64,000 nucleotides of DNA from Thiobacillus sp. (GTDB lineage Bacteria > Pseudomonadota > Gammaproteobacteria > Burkholderiales > Thiobacillaceae): positions 186,001 to 250,000 of the forward strand of contig NZ_JADMKC010000002.1 of NCBI RefSeq assembly GCF_018780105.1, written 5' to 3'. The stretch's first letter is position 1, and the number at the start of each line of letters is the position of its first letter. A program made the position numbers and the translations under genes. The notes beneath the pieces were generated by a model. It worked only from the letters and a program-made list of their open reading frames with translations. It was not told the DNA's origin and made no database searches. Below, in pieces: positions 25,234 through 35,373 of this stretch.

Positions 25234-26475
25234 ATGCAAACCACACTCGCCGACTCTTTCCGCAACACCCCCGAGGGCGATCTCGCCGAAAGCATCCTAC
25301 GCAGCTGCGTGCATTGCGGATTTTGCCTCGCCACCTGTCCCACCTATCAGGTGCTCGGCAACGAACTCGATTCGCCGCGCGGCCGCATTTACCTGATCAA
25401 ACAGGTGTTCGAAGGCGCCACGCCCACCGTCAAGACCCAGCTTCACCTCGACCGCTGCCTCACCTGCCGCAACTGCGAAACCACCTGCCCGTCGGGGGTC
25501 GAATACGGCAAGCTGCTCGACCTCGGGCGCGCGCAGGTCGAGCAGGCGGTCGGGCGCGGCGCACGCGAAACCGCCACCCGCGCCGTGCTCAAGACCGGCC
25601 TGCTGTCGCCCACGCTGTTCAACAGCGCGCTCAAACTCGGCCAGAACGTGCGCGGCGCGATGCCGGGCTTTGTGCGCAGCAAGATCCCCGCGCCCGACGC
25701 AGCCGGCGTGTGGCCCGCGCCGCGCCATGCACGCAAAATGCTGGTGCTCGCCGGCTGCGTGCAGCCCGGGCTCAAACCCAACATCAACGCCGCCGCCGCG
25801 CGCGTGCTCGACCGCATCGGCATTTCATTGATCGCGGCCGACAAGGCCGGCTGCTGCGGCGCCGTTGCGCACCATCTCAACGACCACGACGGCGGCCTGA
25901 ACGCCATGCGCCGCAACATCGACGCCTGGCTGCCGCACCTCGACGCCGGCGTCGAAGCCATCGTGATGACCGCGTCCGGCTGCGGCGTGATGGTGAAGGA
26001 TTACGGCTGGCAACTGCGCGACGACCCGGCGTATGCGGAAAAAGCTGCCCGCATCTCGGCTGCAACGCGGGACATTTCCGAAGTGCTATTCGCAGAACGC
26101 GAAGCGCTCGAACCGCTGACCGCTACCCGCTCACCGCTCGCCAGGAGAATCGCCTACCACCCGCCCTGCACCCTGCAACACGGGCAAAAACTCAGCGGCG
26201 GCGTCGAAGCGCTGCTGACCGAGGCCGGATTCGAGCTCACCGCGGTGGCGGAAAAAAATCTCTGCTGCGGCTCGGCCGGCACCTATTCGATTCTGCAACC
26301 CGAGATCGCCGGCCAGCTCAAAACCCGCAAGCTTGGCCATCTCGAAGCCGGCGCGCCGGAGATGATCGTTACCGCCAACATCGGCTGCCTCACCCACCTG
26401 CAATCGGGTACGTCCACCCCGGTGCGGCATTGGGTGGAATTGCTCGACGAGGCGCTGGGCGCGCCCGCGCCTTAA
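25234..26475 (+). CDS. glcF: Glycolate oxidase iron-sulfur subunit GlcF
   Basis: A 413-residue protein with two 4Fe-4S ferredoxin motifs, 'CVHCGFCLATCP' and 'CLTCRNCETTCP', followed by two CCG-type cysteine domains ('GCVQPGLKPN' to 'GCCGAVAHHL', and 'NLCCGSAGTYS'). It transfers electrons from GlcDE to the quinone pool at the inner membrane. Length and order fit the family. Its end overlaps mobA tail to tail by four bases. Confidence 0.93.
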   Translation: MQTTLADSFRNTPEGDLAESILRSCVHCGFCLATCPTYQVLGNELDSPRGRIYLIKQVFEGATPTVKTQLHLDRCLTCRNCETTCPSGVEYGKLLDLGRAQVEQAVGRGARETATRAVLKTGLLSPTLFNSALKLGQNVRGAMPGFVRSKIPAPDAAGVWPAPRHARKMLVLAGCVQPGLKPNINAAAARVLDRIGISLIAADKAGCCGAVAHHLNDHDGGLNAMRRNIDAWLPHLDAGVEAIVMTASGCGVMVKDYGWQLRDDPAYAEKAARISAATRDISEVLFAEREALEPLTATRSPLARRIAYHPPCTLQHGQKLSGGVEALLTEAGFELTAVAEKNLCCGSAGTYSILQPEIAGQLKTRKLGHLEAGAPEMIVTANIGCLTHLQSGTSTPVRHWVELLDEALGAPAP

Positions 26476-27050
26476 GTCTTGTGTAAATCCTGCGGCTGGT
26501 TGAAATTGGCGAAGCAGGCGGCATCGAACATCACCGTGGTCGAATCCAGTGCGGCCTGCCAGTGCCGCACGGCGCGTTCGCCGCGTGCGAGGAATGCGGC
26601 CAGGTTGTCGCGCTGTTCGGTGCGCACGATAAAACAGCTGTGATGGATGCGGGTGGTGTCTGCCGCAACGGCCAGCGGCACCTTGTGTTGCTGCGCTGCG
26701 TGGAGCAGTTGCGCGGCGAGGTCGGGAGGAAGGTGCGGGGTGTCGCAGGGCGTGACCAGCAGCCAGTCGGCCCTCACCGCTTCCAGCGCGGCCAGCACGC
26801 CGGCGAGCGGGCCGGGAAAATCGGGCAGGGTGTCGGGCAGCACGCGATGGCCGTAGGCGGCGTAGCGTTCGAGGTTGCGGTTGGCGCTGATGACGAGCGG
26901 ATCGGCTTGCGGGGACAGCGTGTCGAGCGCCCATTCGATCAGTGGGCGGCCCCGGTATTCGATCAGGCCTTTGTCCACGCCGCCCATGCGCCGTCCGAGG
27001 CCGCCGGCCAGAATGACGGCGGCGACTCGCGGTTGCTCAGCGTCGGGCAT
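26472..27050 (-). CDS. mobA: Molybdenum cofactor guanylyltransferase
   Basis: A 192-residue nucleotidyltransferase that adds GMP to molybdopterin to make the bis-MGD cofactor. The signature is 'ILAGGLGRRMGGVDKGLIEY' with 'LVTPCDTPHLPPDL' for the metal-binding Asp. It starts within the last bases of the glycosyltransferase-like gene, so they share a transcript. Confidence 0.9.
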   Translation of the reverse strand: MPDAEQPRVAAVILAGGLGRRMGGVDKGLIEYRGRPLIEWALDTLSPQADPLVISANRNLERYAAYGHRVLPDTLPDFPGPLAGVLAALEAVRADWLLVTPCDTPHLPPDLAAQLLHAAQQHKVPLAVAADTTRIHHSCFIVRTEQRDNLAAFLARGERAVRHWQAALDSTTVMFDAACFANFNQPQDLHKT

Positions 27051-28602
27051 ACAGATAAAAGCGCTCGGAGCGGTCGCCGGGGCGGGCGCCGTCCCAATAC
27101 CGGACCCAGCCGGGCGGCGCTTCGGGCACCGCGCCGCGTTGCCGCGTTTCCATCAGCAGCCAGTTGCAGCTGGCGTCGTCGGGCGAGAAGTGGCGGCCGC
27201 TGTGATAAGCCAGCAGCAGGCGTTGCTGGTTGCGCACGCGATAGGTCTGGATGCATTCGCCGGGCGGCACCTGCGCCACCAGCTGCTGACTGACGCTGAC
27301 GTAGCTGAGACGGCGGTCGAGCGGCGCCTGGAACAGGCTCATCAGCAGCACCCAGACGAAGGTCATGCTGGCCGTCCACACCAGCATCGGGCGCAGCGGC
27401 GAGCGTTGCAGGCGCGCCAGAATGCCGATCCACAGCGCGGTGACGACCACGCCCAGCACCAGCGTCCACGGCCGCAGTTCGCCGACGTGCAGCAGACCGA
27501 ATCGCGTGAGCCGCGCCGCCAGCCGCGCCGGGGTGCCGAGATCGTGCGCGCTCCAGTACACCCACAGCAGCAGCGCGATGAAGCCGAACAGCATGACGCT
27601 GAACCACAGCAGCGCGTAGGCTGCGCCGCGCCGCAGGCTGAACAGGCCGCTGGCGCCGAGCAGCGCCAGCGGCAGCAGCAGGATGAGTCCTTGCTCCTCG
27701 CCGGGGTGGAAGTCGAAGGCGTACAGCACGAGCAGGCCGAGCAGCGCGCCGGTGGGCAGCACGATGCCCGGGGTGCGCCACTGGCGACGGCCGCGATACA
27801 GCGCCCACAGCGCCAGCGGCCAGGCGGGCCAGGCATACCAGCCGAGAATGCCGGGGTAGTAGGTGAACTGCCGCGCGCTGCCGTCGAACCAGCGCTGCAG
27901 GTTGAAGGCGCGCACGAAGGGAATCGACTGCGTGGCAAGGTAGGCCAGCCACAGCGCGCTGGCGGCCAGCGCAATCAGCGTGCCCCAGATCAGCGTGCGC
28001 CACGCCGCCGGCGTGCGGTAATCCACCAGCAGCAACGGCAGCAGCCAGGCCAGCAGCAGGAACAGGGCCGCTTCGGCGGCGCCGCCTGCGAGCAGCATCA
28101 GCACCGCGCCGACGCCCAGCGCCCAGGCGCCGCGCCGGGCGTGCGGCATCCGCGCGATGCCGTACAGCATCAGCGCGGCGGCGGCGAATTGCGCGGTGGC
28201 GGCGTTGAGTTCGTGGCCGCGTACCAGCAGGCCAATGCAGCCGAGCAGGGTGAGCGCGGCGGCCCAGCCGGTTTCCGCGCCGTACAGCACGCGTGCGCTG
28301 CGTGCGGTGAAGAACAGCGCCAGCGCGACGAACACGCCGGAAGCCAGCCGCGCGCCGTCGGCCAGCGGCAGAAAGGCGGCCGTCAGCCAGGCGGTGGCGC
28401 TGGCGACCCAGTAGTAAAGCGGCGGCGTGGCGGCCACCGTCTGCGGCGCAATGCCGTTTTCCAGCAATAGCCACAGGTGCATGAAATGTTCGCCGTCGCC
28501 GCCTTTCCAGGGCGAGTGCCCGATCAGGCCGGGCAGCAGCCAGGCGGCGCAGAGCAGCAGCAGGCCGAGCTGCGGAAGGGAGAAAGTCGGTTTACTGAAC
28601 AA
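27037..28602 (-). CDS. GT39/ArnT-like membrane glycosyltransferase
   Basis: A 521-residue integral membrane protein with about 11-12 hydrophobic segments. The N-terminal loop 'DGEHFMHLWLLLENG' and 'TPPLYYWVASATAWL' correspond to the acidic first periplasmic loop and the PPLYYW motif of dolichyl-mannosyltransferase/ArnT-like enzymes, which move a sugar from a polyprenyl carrier to lipid or protein. Acceptor and sugar cannot be read. It overlaps the M48 gene by 11 bases and mobA by 14. Confidence 0.7.
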   Translation of the reverse strand: MFSKPTFSLPQLGLLLLCAAWLLPGLIGHSPWKGGDGEHFMHLWLLLENGIAPQTVAATPPLYYWVASATAWLTAAFLPLADGARLASGVFVALALFFTARSARVLYGAETGWAAALTLLGCIGLLVRGHELNAATAQFAAAALMLYGIARMPHARRGAWALGVGAVLMLLAGGAAEAALFLLLAWLLPLLLVDYRTPAAWRTLIWGTLIALAASALWLAYLATQSIPFVRAFNLQRWFDGSARQFTYYPGILGWYAWPAWPLALWALYRGRRQWRTPGIVLPTGALLGLLVLYAFDFHPGEEQGLILLLPLALLGASGLFSLRRGAAYALLWFSVMLFGFIALLLWVYWSAHDLGTPARLAARLTRFGLLHVGELRPWTLVLGVVVTALWIGILARLQRSPLRPMLVWTASMTFVWVLLMSLFQAPLDRRLSYVSVSQQLVAQVPPGECIQTYRVRNQQRLLLAYHSGRHFSPDDASCNWLLMETRQRGAVPEAPPGWVRYWDGARPGDRSERFYLYARR

Positions 28603-30079
28603 TTTTGAGGCGCTGGCCGGGCTTGGGTTCGCCCGCCGGATAGAGGTCGTTGAGCAGGCGCAGCTGGGCTTCGGCCTGCTGCTTCAACGGCGAGGTCTTG
28701 GCCAGACTGGCCAGGGTCGTTCCCGCCTTGGTCGTCACCAGCTTCAGCACGTAAGGCTGGGCGCCGCGCCGCTCGGCCGGCGTGATCGCGTGGAAACTGT
28801 TGATGGCACCGCGCAGCGTGGCGCGCTCGCGGTCGTAGGCCGGCTTGTTCGCCGCCATGCCGGCGATCAGGTATTGCGTGCCGTTGAACACGACCGAGGC
28901 CACCACCACCGGCTTGCCCTGTTGCGTGCCCGCGGCAAACGCCGCCGGATAGCCGCTGAGCTGGCCGCTGTCGAAGCGCGCGCCGGCATCCAGCTTGAGG
29001 CCGCTTTGCAGGGTGGACAGCGGCTGGTCGTTTTTCGGGCCCTGCTGCAGTTCGACCAGCGCATCGCCCTTCGGGTTTTTCGCCAGCACGCGATCGGCCT
29101 GGTTGCTCACCCGCCAGCCCGGTGGAAACTGGATCGCGAAGCCGAGCTTGTCGTGCAGCAGCTGGTTGTCGCGGATGATGCCCTGGGCCGGGCTGTCGCC
29201 GAGCACCAGGCCGTCGATTTTCTGCAGATAGTCGGCGCGGCCGTCGCGCGGGTTGGCCACGCTGTATTGATTCGCCTCGCCCACCACCTGCTTCAGGCGC
29301 GCGTCATTGCTCGGATGGGAGTCGAAGGTGCCGTGATAGGTGCTGCGCGGCTCGCGGCCTTCGCGCCGGGCCTGTTCGGCGGCAAACAGCTCCTGATTCT
29401 TCAGTACGCCGATGACCGCGATCATCGCCTGCGGATCGTAGCCAGATTTGGCCAGATACTGTGCGCCGAGGCGGTCGGATTCCAGTTCGTGATCGCGGCC
29501 GTAGCCCGCCGTCCACGCCTGCGCCACCGACTGCATCATGCCGGTAGCCGCCTGGCTGTCCAGGCCCGGCACCAGAATCGAGCCGAGCACCACACCCAGC
29601 CCGGCGGCGGTCGAGGCACTCTGCTGGCGCACGCCGTGACGCGCGGTGACGTGGCCGATTTCGTGCCCCAGCACCCCGGCCAGTTCGGCCTCGGAATTGA
29701 GGTAGGCCATCAGCCCGCGCGTGATGTAGATGTAGCCGCCGGGCAAGGCAAAGGCGTTGACGTCGGGGCTGTCGACCACGGTGAAGCGCCATTGCAGATC
29801 GGGGCGGTGACTTTGCTTGGCCAGCTTCTGGCCGATGCCATTCACGTAGGCCTGCAGGGCCGGATTGTCGAGCGCCGCGTATTCGCGCAGCACATCCTCG
29901 TGCGCTTGCGCGCCCATCTGGATTTCCTGCTGCTCGGATATCAGCACGAAGTCCTTGCCGCCCGAAACCGGATTGCTCGCGCAGTGCGTGAGCGACAGCG
30001 CGCCCAGAACGATTACGGCGAGTCGGCGAAAGGGAGGGGAAGTCACGGTTGCGGTTTTCCTGGATGGCAGCCTGCGCAT
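28592..30079 (-). CDS. M48-family periplasmic metallopeptidase, lipoprotein (BepA-like)
   Basis: A 495-residue exported zinc peptidase. A lipoprotein-like signal ends at 'LSLTHC', with Cys as possible lipid anchor. The zinc site 'HEIGHVTARHG' and the downstream Glu in 'HELESDRLGAQYL' are intact. The C-terminal half has a modified-lysyl region and a final 'PGEPKPGQRLKIV'-like motif seen in betaproteobacterial BepA-like proteins, which take part in outer-membrane protein quality control. The ATG at 30079 is preferred because a signal peptide follows; the open frame continues into the next gene. Confidence 0.85.
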   Translation of the reverse strand: MRRLPSRKTATVTSPPFRRLAVIVLGALSLTHCASNPVSGGKDFVLISEQQEIQMGAQAHEDVLREYAALDNPALQAYVNGIGQKLAKQSHRPDLQWRFTVVDSPDVNAFALPGGYIYITRGLMAYLNSEAELAGVLGHEIGHVTARHGVRQQSASTAAGLGVVLGSILVPGLDSQAATGMMQSVAQAWTAGYGRDHELESDRLGAQYLAKSGYDPQAMIAVIGVLKNQELFAAEQARREGREPRSTYHGTFDSHPSNDARLKQVVGEANQYSVANPRDGRADYLQKIDGLVLGDSPAQGIIRDNQLLHDKLGFAIQFPPGWRVSNQADRVLAKNPKGDALVELQQGPKNDQPLSTLQSGLKLDAGARFDSGQLSGYPAAFAAGTQQGKPVVVASVVFNGTQYLIAGMAANKPAYDRERATLRGAINSFHAITPAERRGAQPYVLKLVTTKAGTTLASLAKTSPLKQQAEAQLRLLNDLYPAGEPKPGQRLKIVQ

Positions 30080-30120
30080 GATACCGCTCCAGGCGCATCG
30101 GCTTCCAGCGGGTAGCCCAA

Positions 30121-33100
30121 TCAATCCGGCTTGAGCAGGGCTTCGAACTGTTCAATGGGGGCCGGCCTGCCGAACAGATAGCCTTGGTAGTTGAGGCAGC
30201 CGCTTTCCAGCAGCAGCTGCCGCTGTTCTTCTGTTTCGACGCCTTCGGCGATCACCTTCAGGCCCAGGCTTGCGGCCATGGCAATGGTTGCGCGCACGAC
30301 GGCGATATCGCTGGCGTCGACGCATATGTCGCGGACGAATGACTGATCGATCTTGATCTGATCGAGCGGCAGACGTTTGAGATATTGCAGGGATGAATAG
30401 CCGGTGCCGAAATCGTCGAGCGAAAACCGGACGCCAAGCTGATTCAAGGCGTTCATGGTGGCAATGGTGTCTTCAATGTTTTCCTGCAACAGGCTTTCGG
30501 TCAGTTCCAGCTTGAACAGGCTGGGATTGATGTCATGCAGCCTCACCGCAGCCTGTACCTGTTGCACGAAATCCGTCTGGCGAAATTGCCGGGCGCTCAC
30601 GTTGACCGCCAGCGTCAACGCGTGGGCGAGGGGATTCTGCTGCCATGCCTTGAGTTGGGCGCAGGCTGTCTGCAGCACCCACTGACCGATAGGCAGGATC
30701 AGGCCGGTGTCCTCGGCCAGCGGAATGAATTGAACCGGGGAAACCAGTCCGCGTTCAGGATGGGTCCAGCGGATCAGCGCCTCTGCACCCAGAGGGTGGC
30801 AGGCATCGTCAACCTGGATCTGGTAGTACAGCTGGAATTGCCCGAACTCGAGCGCATTCTGCAATTCGTTTTCCAGTGCGACGCGCGTAGAGATGTTGTC
30901 CTGCATCTGCCGGTCGAAGAATCGCAGGGTGTTGCGGCCGGCCTTCTTGGCCTGATACATGGCGATGTCGGCTTGCTTCATCAGCTCCTCAGTCGCTTGC
31001 GGGTGAGCGCCAAACAAGGTGACGCCGATGCTGGCGGTGCAACGATAGGTGTGCTGATCGAGTGAATAAGGCTGGCTCAGGGCGGCGAGTATGGCCTCAC
31101 CGATGGCTTCCGTCTGGGCAGCGGCCTCGATGGGCTGTTCGCTCAGGTCGACCAGCATGACCACGAATTCGTCGCCTCCCAGACGGGCCACGGTATCACC
31201 CTCGCGTATGCGGGATTGCAGGCGCTGGGTGGCCTGTTTCAGCAGCAGGTCCCCGAAATCATGCCCCAGCGTATCGTTGAGGTTCTTGAAGTTGTCCAGA
31301 TCGATGAACAGCAGGGCGCTCTGCCGGTTGTTGTGCGTACTGGAAAGCAAGGCCTGTTTGAGCCGATCCAGCAAGAGTTGCCGGTTGGGCAATTGGGTGA
31401 GGTGGTCGTAGAACGCCAGGTGCTCGATGATTTCCTCTGCCGCCTTGCGCTCGGTGATATCGATGTGCGACCAGACATAATGCGTGACGATTCCGTCGTC
31501 GTTTTTAACGGCCGAAATACTGAGCCATTTTGGATAGATCGTGCCGTTTTTGCGCCGGTCCCAGGCTTCACCCTGCCATGCCCCGGTGCGGCGGATGGTT
31601 TCCCACATGTCGCGGTAGAAGGCCTCGTTGTGGCGACCCGACTCGAGCAGGTGCGGGGTTTGCCCGACGATATCTTCGGTCGTATAGCCGGTGCAGTCGG
31701 TAAACGCCTGGTTGACGCGCAGAATCACGCGCTCCGCATTGGTGATCATCAGGCTTTCCTGCGACTCGAACGCGGTCGCGGCGATGCGAAAACTGGCTTC
31801 AGCCTGTTTGCGTTCGGTAATGTCGATGGAAATGCCGCACAGGGCGTAAATGCTGCCATCTTCAGCGTGCAGTGGCAGTTTGGTGGACAGATAGACAGCG
31901 GTTTGGCCGGTTAGCGCCACCGTGTTGGTTTCCTCTGCCTTCAAGGTCTCGCCGTACTGCAGTACGCGACTGTCGTTTTGGCGGATTTGCGCCGCTGTCC
32001 CGGCGTCGAAAAACTTCTCGTCGCCAGCGCCAACAATGTCTTCCATTCCGACCCGCCAGAGCTGGCGTACCGCCTTGTTCGCAAAGACATACTGGCCGTG
32101 GGTGTCCTTGAGATAGATATACGCTTCGACATTGTCGAGAATGGTGCGGAGTTTTGCTTCGCTCTTTTCAAGCGCTTCCTTGCCGGCCTGCAGATGGCGG
32201 GTCTTTTCGATCACCTGACGGCGGAGATAGACGCTGATCAGGAGCGCAGCCAACAGCAGGGCAGCCAAAGCGCCCAGGCTTTTGAGCAGCCAGGGCGGAA
32301 CGATGGTTTTTGCCGGGTGCCCCGTCCACTTTTCCAGGATATTGAAATAAGGCGAATCCTGTTGCGCAAGCCAGCGTTGTAAATGACGGTCGACCGCAAG
32401 CAGCAGGCCGGCGTTTTTTCCGCGCGCGGTGCCGAAAAAAAGCTGTGCGGGCTGGAACATGATCGGAGATGCGGCCAGCTTGTAGCGCGGCGCATTAAAG
32501 TCGCCGAAGAAACGATTGGCAACGACTGCGTCGAATTCCCCGGCAGACACTTTCCCGAATCCCTCCTCCAGCGATTTGACGGGTATCAGTTGGGCGTTCA
32601 CGCCAAAACCGGCCAGCAACTCGCGCAGATATTCCTCCTGGATGGAGCCTTCCAGAACGGCAACACGCTTCCCTTCGAGCTCAAGCGTGGTTTCGACGGG
32701 CGTTTCGTTGCGGCGATAGATCGTCGACCAGCTGTACAGGACTGGGATCTTGTGGAAGTCGAATTCTTCGGCGCGCTGCGTGCTGTAGGCGAGATCGGGT
32801 AGTAGATCGATGCGCCCGTCCTGCAGGGCGTTCAGGCAGTCTTGCCAGTCGCATTGCACGGGTTTCAGCGTCCAGTCTTCCTGCCGGGCGATTTCCGTGA
32901 GCAATTCGCCCAGAATGCCTGCTACCTGACCATGCTGATCAAGAAATATCTTAGGCGCGTTGGCATACACGCCCACCCGCACTTCACGCGCTTCTGCGTA
33001 GGACGGCGTACTCCAGATGGAAGCGAGGAGCACGAGCACGCCCAGCCACCCATACATCAGGGCTGGCACCGCGCCAGGGCTTGACGCCTCGCCAGCCCGG

Positions 33101-33126
33101 CCGATATCAATACTTGCTTTCGCCAT
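30121..33126 (-). CDS. Periplasmic-binding sensor PAS-PAS-GGDEF-EAL protein
   Basis: A 1001-residue inner-membrane c-di-GMP enzyme. Order: signal/anchor (about 25-45); SBP_bac_3 periplasmic sensor (about 48-270, 'VRVGVYANAPKIFLDQHGQV'); a membrane segment (about 283-305); two PAS domains (about 325-560); GGDEF (about 575-735, 'RLGGDEFVVML' intact); EAL (about 755-995, 'EALIRWTHP' and 'DDFGTGYSSLQYL' intact). Both synthesis and hydrolysis motifs look complete, so net activity depends on the sensor. The periplasmic domain resembles amino-acid binding proteins; the ligand is unknown. Confidence 0.9.
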   Translation of the reverse strand: MAKASIDIGRAGEASSPGAVPALMYGWLGVLVLLASIWSTPSYAEAREVRVGVYANAPKIFLDQHGQVAGILGELLTEIARQEDWTLKPVQCDWQDCLNALQDGRIDLLPDLAYSTQRAEEFDFHKIPVLYSWSTIYRRNETPVETTLELEGKRVAVLEGSIQEEYLRELLAGFGVNAQLIPVKSLEEGFGKVSAGEFDAVVANRFFGDFNAPRYKLAASPIMFQPAQLFFGTARGKNAGLLLAVDRHLQRWLAQQDSPYFNILEKWTGHPAKTIVPPWLLKSLGALAALLLAALLISVYLRRQVIEKTRHLQAGKEALEKSEAKLRTILDNVEAYIYLKDTHGQYVFANKAVRQLWRVGMEDIVGAGDEKFFDAGTAAQIRQNDSRVLQYGETLKAEETNTVALTGQTAVYLSTKLPLHAEDGSIYALCGISIDITERKQAEASFRIAATAFESQESLMITNAERVILRVNQAFTDCTGYTTEDIVGQTPHLLESGRHNEAFYRDMWETIRRTGAWQGEAWDRRKNGTIYPKWLSISAVKNDDGIVTHYVWSHIDITERKAAEEIIEHLAFYDHLTQLPNRQLLLDRLKQALLSSTHNNRQSALLFIDLDNFKNLNDTLGHDFGDLLLKQATQRLQSRIREGDTVARLGGDEFVVMLVDLSEQPIEAAAQTEAIGEAILAALSQPYSLDQHTYRCTASIGVTLFGAHPQATEELMKQADIAMYQAKKAGRNTLRFFDRQMQDNISTRVALENELQNALEFGQFQLYYQIQVDDACHPLGAEALIRWTHPERGLVSPVQFIPLAEDTGLILPIGQWVLQTACAQLKAWQQNPLAHALTLAVNVSARQFRQTDFVQQVQAAVRLHDINPSLFKLELTESLLQENIEDTIATMNALNQLGVRFSLDDFGTGYSSLQYLKRLPLDQIKIDQSFVRDICVDASDIAVVRATIAMAASLGLKVIAEGVETEEQRQLLLESGCLNYQGYLFGRPAPIEQFEALLKPD

Positions 33127-33463
33127 TCGTCAGAGCCTGTTCAAAAGGAGCATTCCCGCCTGTTCAGGCATGGCGTCCGTGCGTTGGGCATTGGATCATC
33201 ATTGCCGGGCATTTCCCCAGAACAATAATCGATGCCCGGCCATCTCCCGTACCGGCAGCCCGGATTTCGGGCAAACTGCCAGCGCTTTCGCTTCGGGAAT
33301 CGTGAAAGCGCACGCTCATGGCTATCGGTCTGCGGGAGGTTTTCGTTGCACGAATCAGTTGGGCTACGCCGTGAGTATGGGTGCGCCATTGAAAATGGGC
33401 TGCGCCGTGATTTGATGAGCGGCGGCTTGAGGGTCCATGGCTGACGATTGAGCCCGCAACGCA
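33127..33463. other. Gene-free stretch upstream of the sensor gene
   Basis: About 340 bases without a supported gene. It must hold the promoter of the minus-strand sensor gene. Short frames here lack ribosome sites and family patterns. No riboswitch consensus was recognised. Confidence 0.5.
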
Positions 33464-33544
33464 AAAAGCGGCCGAAGCCGCTTTTCATTCCCCCTGGCGC
33501 GGCCGAAGCCGCTTTTCTTGGGTGCCAGCGCGGCCGAAGCCGCG
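33464..33544 (-). terminator. Three tandem hairpins with cUUCGg loops downstream of rpmE
   Basis: The 14-base unit GCGGCCGAAGCCGC occurs three times (33468-33481, 33499-33512, 33530-33543). On the minus strand each reads GCGGCTTCGGCCGC, a stem closed by the extra-stable UUCG tetraloop. The last in the direction of transcription is flanked by AAAA and TTTTT, making a good rho-independent terminator for rpmE; the middle one also has a short T-run. Confidence 0.8.
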
Positions 33545-33578
33545 TCTTCACTGCGTTCGCCGCGATTGCGCGAACGAT

Positions 33579-33785
33579 TTACTTCATGCCATAACGCTGG
33601 CGGAATTTCTCGATGCGACCAGCGGTGTCGACGATCTTCTGCTTGCCGGTATAGAACGGATGGCAGGCGGCGCAGACTTCGACGTGCAGTTGTTCTTTGC
33701 CCAGCGTGGAGCGGGTTACAAAAGTGTTGCCACACGAGCAGGTGATAGCGACTTCTTTGTAATTGGGATGAATGCCGGATTTCAT
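33579..33785 (-). CDS. rpmE: 50S ribosomal protein L31
   Basis: A 68-residue zinc-binding (C+) type L31: '[20 protein letters not shown]' with the 'CSCG' pair and the later '[20 protein letters not shown]' pair. The complete Cys set shows that it is the zinc-dependent paralogue. It is followed by the triple hairpin. Confidence 0.97.
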   Translation of the reverse strand: MKSGIHPNYKEVAITCSCGNTFVTRSTLGKEQLHVEVCAACHPFYTGKQKIVDTAGRIEKFRQRYGMK

Positions 33786-33957
33786 GGCAATTCCTTAATA
33801 GGTTGAATTCGGAGAACGCGAGAGTATAGCGAAACACCCGGACCGAATCAAGCCACACCGCAAACCCTGAATCCAGGGGGTGTGCCACCCCGCAAGCCGC
33901 ACAGATCGCGGGTTAAGATTGCCCAGCCCATTTTCTTCCGATCAGGAGCTTTCCGTG

Positions 33958-35355
33958 ATGACCGAGCAACCCTCTTCCGACGCGCTGGTGCTGTTCGGCG
34001 CCACCGGCGACTTGTCCCGCCGCAAGATATTCCCGGCGTTGTACGACATGTTGCGGCACGGCCGCACGCTGCCGCCGATTTTTTGCGTGGCGCATTCGCC
34101 GGGCTGGGGGATCGAGGAGCTGCGTGCCCATGCGCACGCGGGCATCACGCAGTTCGGCGGCAACGGCATGGACGAATCGGTGTTCCGCAATCTGGTGAGC
34201 CTGCTGACCTATATCAATGGCGATTACGAAGACCCGGCTACTTTTGCCGAGCTGCGCCGCGCGCTGGAAGGCCGCCAGCGCCCGCTGCATTATTTTGCGA
34301 TTCCGCCGTCGATGTTCCCCGTGGTGGTGCGCGGCCTAGCCGAGGCCGGATGTACCCAGGATGCGCGTGTGGTCGTCGAGAAGCCCTTCGGCCGCGACCT
34401 GGAAACCGCGCGTGCGCTCAACGCCACGCTGCATGAAGCGCTGCCGGAATCGAATATTTTTCGCATCGACCACTACCTTGGCAAGGAAGCGGTGCAGAAC
34501 ATCATTTATTTCCGCTTCGCCAATTCCTTTCTCGAACCGATCTGGAACCGCAACCATATCCGCCAGGTTCAGATCACCATGGCGGAGGATTTCGGGGTGG
34601 CGGGGCGCGGTCGCTTTTATGACTCGGTCGGTGCCATCCGCGACGTGTTGCAAAACCATTTGCTGCAGATACTGGCGCTGCTCGCGATGGAGCCGCCGCT
34701 CGGTACCAGCGCCGAGGCCATCCGCGACGAGCAGGCCAAGTTGCTGAAGGCCATCCGTCCGCTCGCCCCCGGCGACATCGTGCGCGGCCAATACGAGGGC
34801 TACGCGAAGGAGGAAGGCGTGGCGCACGGCTCGGATACCGAAACCTTTGTCGCCGCGCGCTTTTTCGTCGACAGCTGGCGCTGGGCCGGGGTGCCGTTCA
34901 TCATCCGCACCGGCAAAGGCATGCCGGTGACCACCACCGAAATCCGCGCCGAATTCCAGTTGCCGCCGCAGCGGGTGTTTTCGCTGTCGGAAGCCGGGCC
35001 GTTGGCAACCAATTACCTGCGCATGCGGGTGTCGCCTACCGTGTCCATCGCGCTGGGCGCGCGCACCAAGAACGCCGGGGACCGCATGGTGGGAAGGCCG
35101 GTGGAGTTGTACGTGTGCAATAACCACCCGGACGAGATGAGCGCCTACGAGCGTCTGCTCGGCGATGCGCTGGATGGCGAGGCCATGCTGTTCGCGCGGC
35201 AGGATGCGGTGGAAGCGGCCTGGCGGATCGTCGAGCCGGTTCTGTCGCATCGCGATCCGGCCTGCGCCTACGAAATGGGGACCTGGGGGCCGCCCGAGGC
35301 CGACCTGCTGCTGGCGGGTGGGCGCTGGCATAACCCGCGGCCGCCGCAGAGCTAA
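33958..35355 (+). CDS. zwf: Glucose-6-phosphate dehydrogenase
   Basis: A 465-residue enzyme that oxidises glucose 6-phosphate with NADP(+) in the oxidative pentose phosphate pathway. The Rossmann motif '[20 protein letters not shown]' and the active-site '[14 protein letters not shown]' are intact. The ATG at 33958 follows CAGGAG; an upstream in-frame ATG at 33880 lies in the rpmE-zwf intergenic region and is unlikely. Length is slightly below the usual 480-490. Confidence 0.95.
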   Translation: MTEQPSSDALVLFGATGDLSRRKIFPALYDMLRHGRTLPPIFCVAHSPGWGIEELRAHAHAGITQFGGNGMDESVFRNLVSLLTYINGDYEDPATFAELRRALEGRQRPLHYFAIPPSMFPVVVRGLAEAGCTQDARVVVEKPFGRDLETARALNATLHEALPESNIFRIDHYLGKEAVQNIIYFRFANSFLEPIWNRNHIRQVQITMAEDFGVAGRGRFYDSVGAIRDVLQNHLLQILALLAMEPPLGTSAEAIRDEQAKLLKAIRPLAPGDIVRGQYEGYAKEEGVAHGSDTETFVAARFFVDSWRWAGVPFIIRTGKGMPVTTTEIRAEFQLPPQRVFSLSEAGPLATNYLRMRVSPTVSIALGARTKNAGDRMVGRPVELYVCNNHPDEMSAYERLLGDALDGEAMLFARQDAVEAAWRIVEPVLSHRDPACAYEMGTWGPPEADLLLAGGRWHNPRPPQS

Positions 35356-35373
35356 TTTAAAGCCAGGCGTTGA

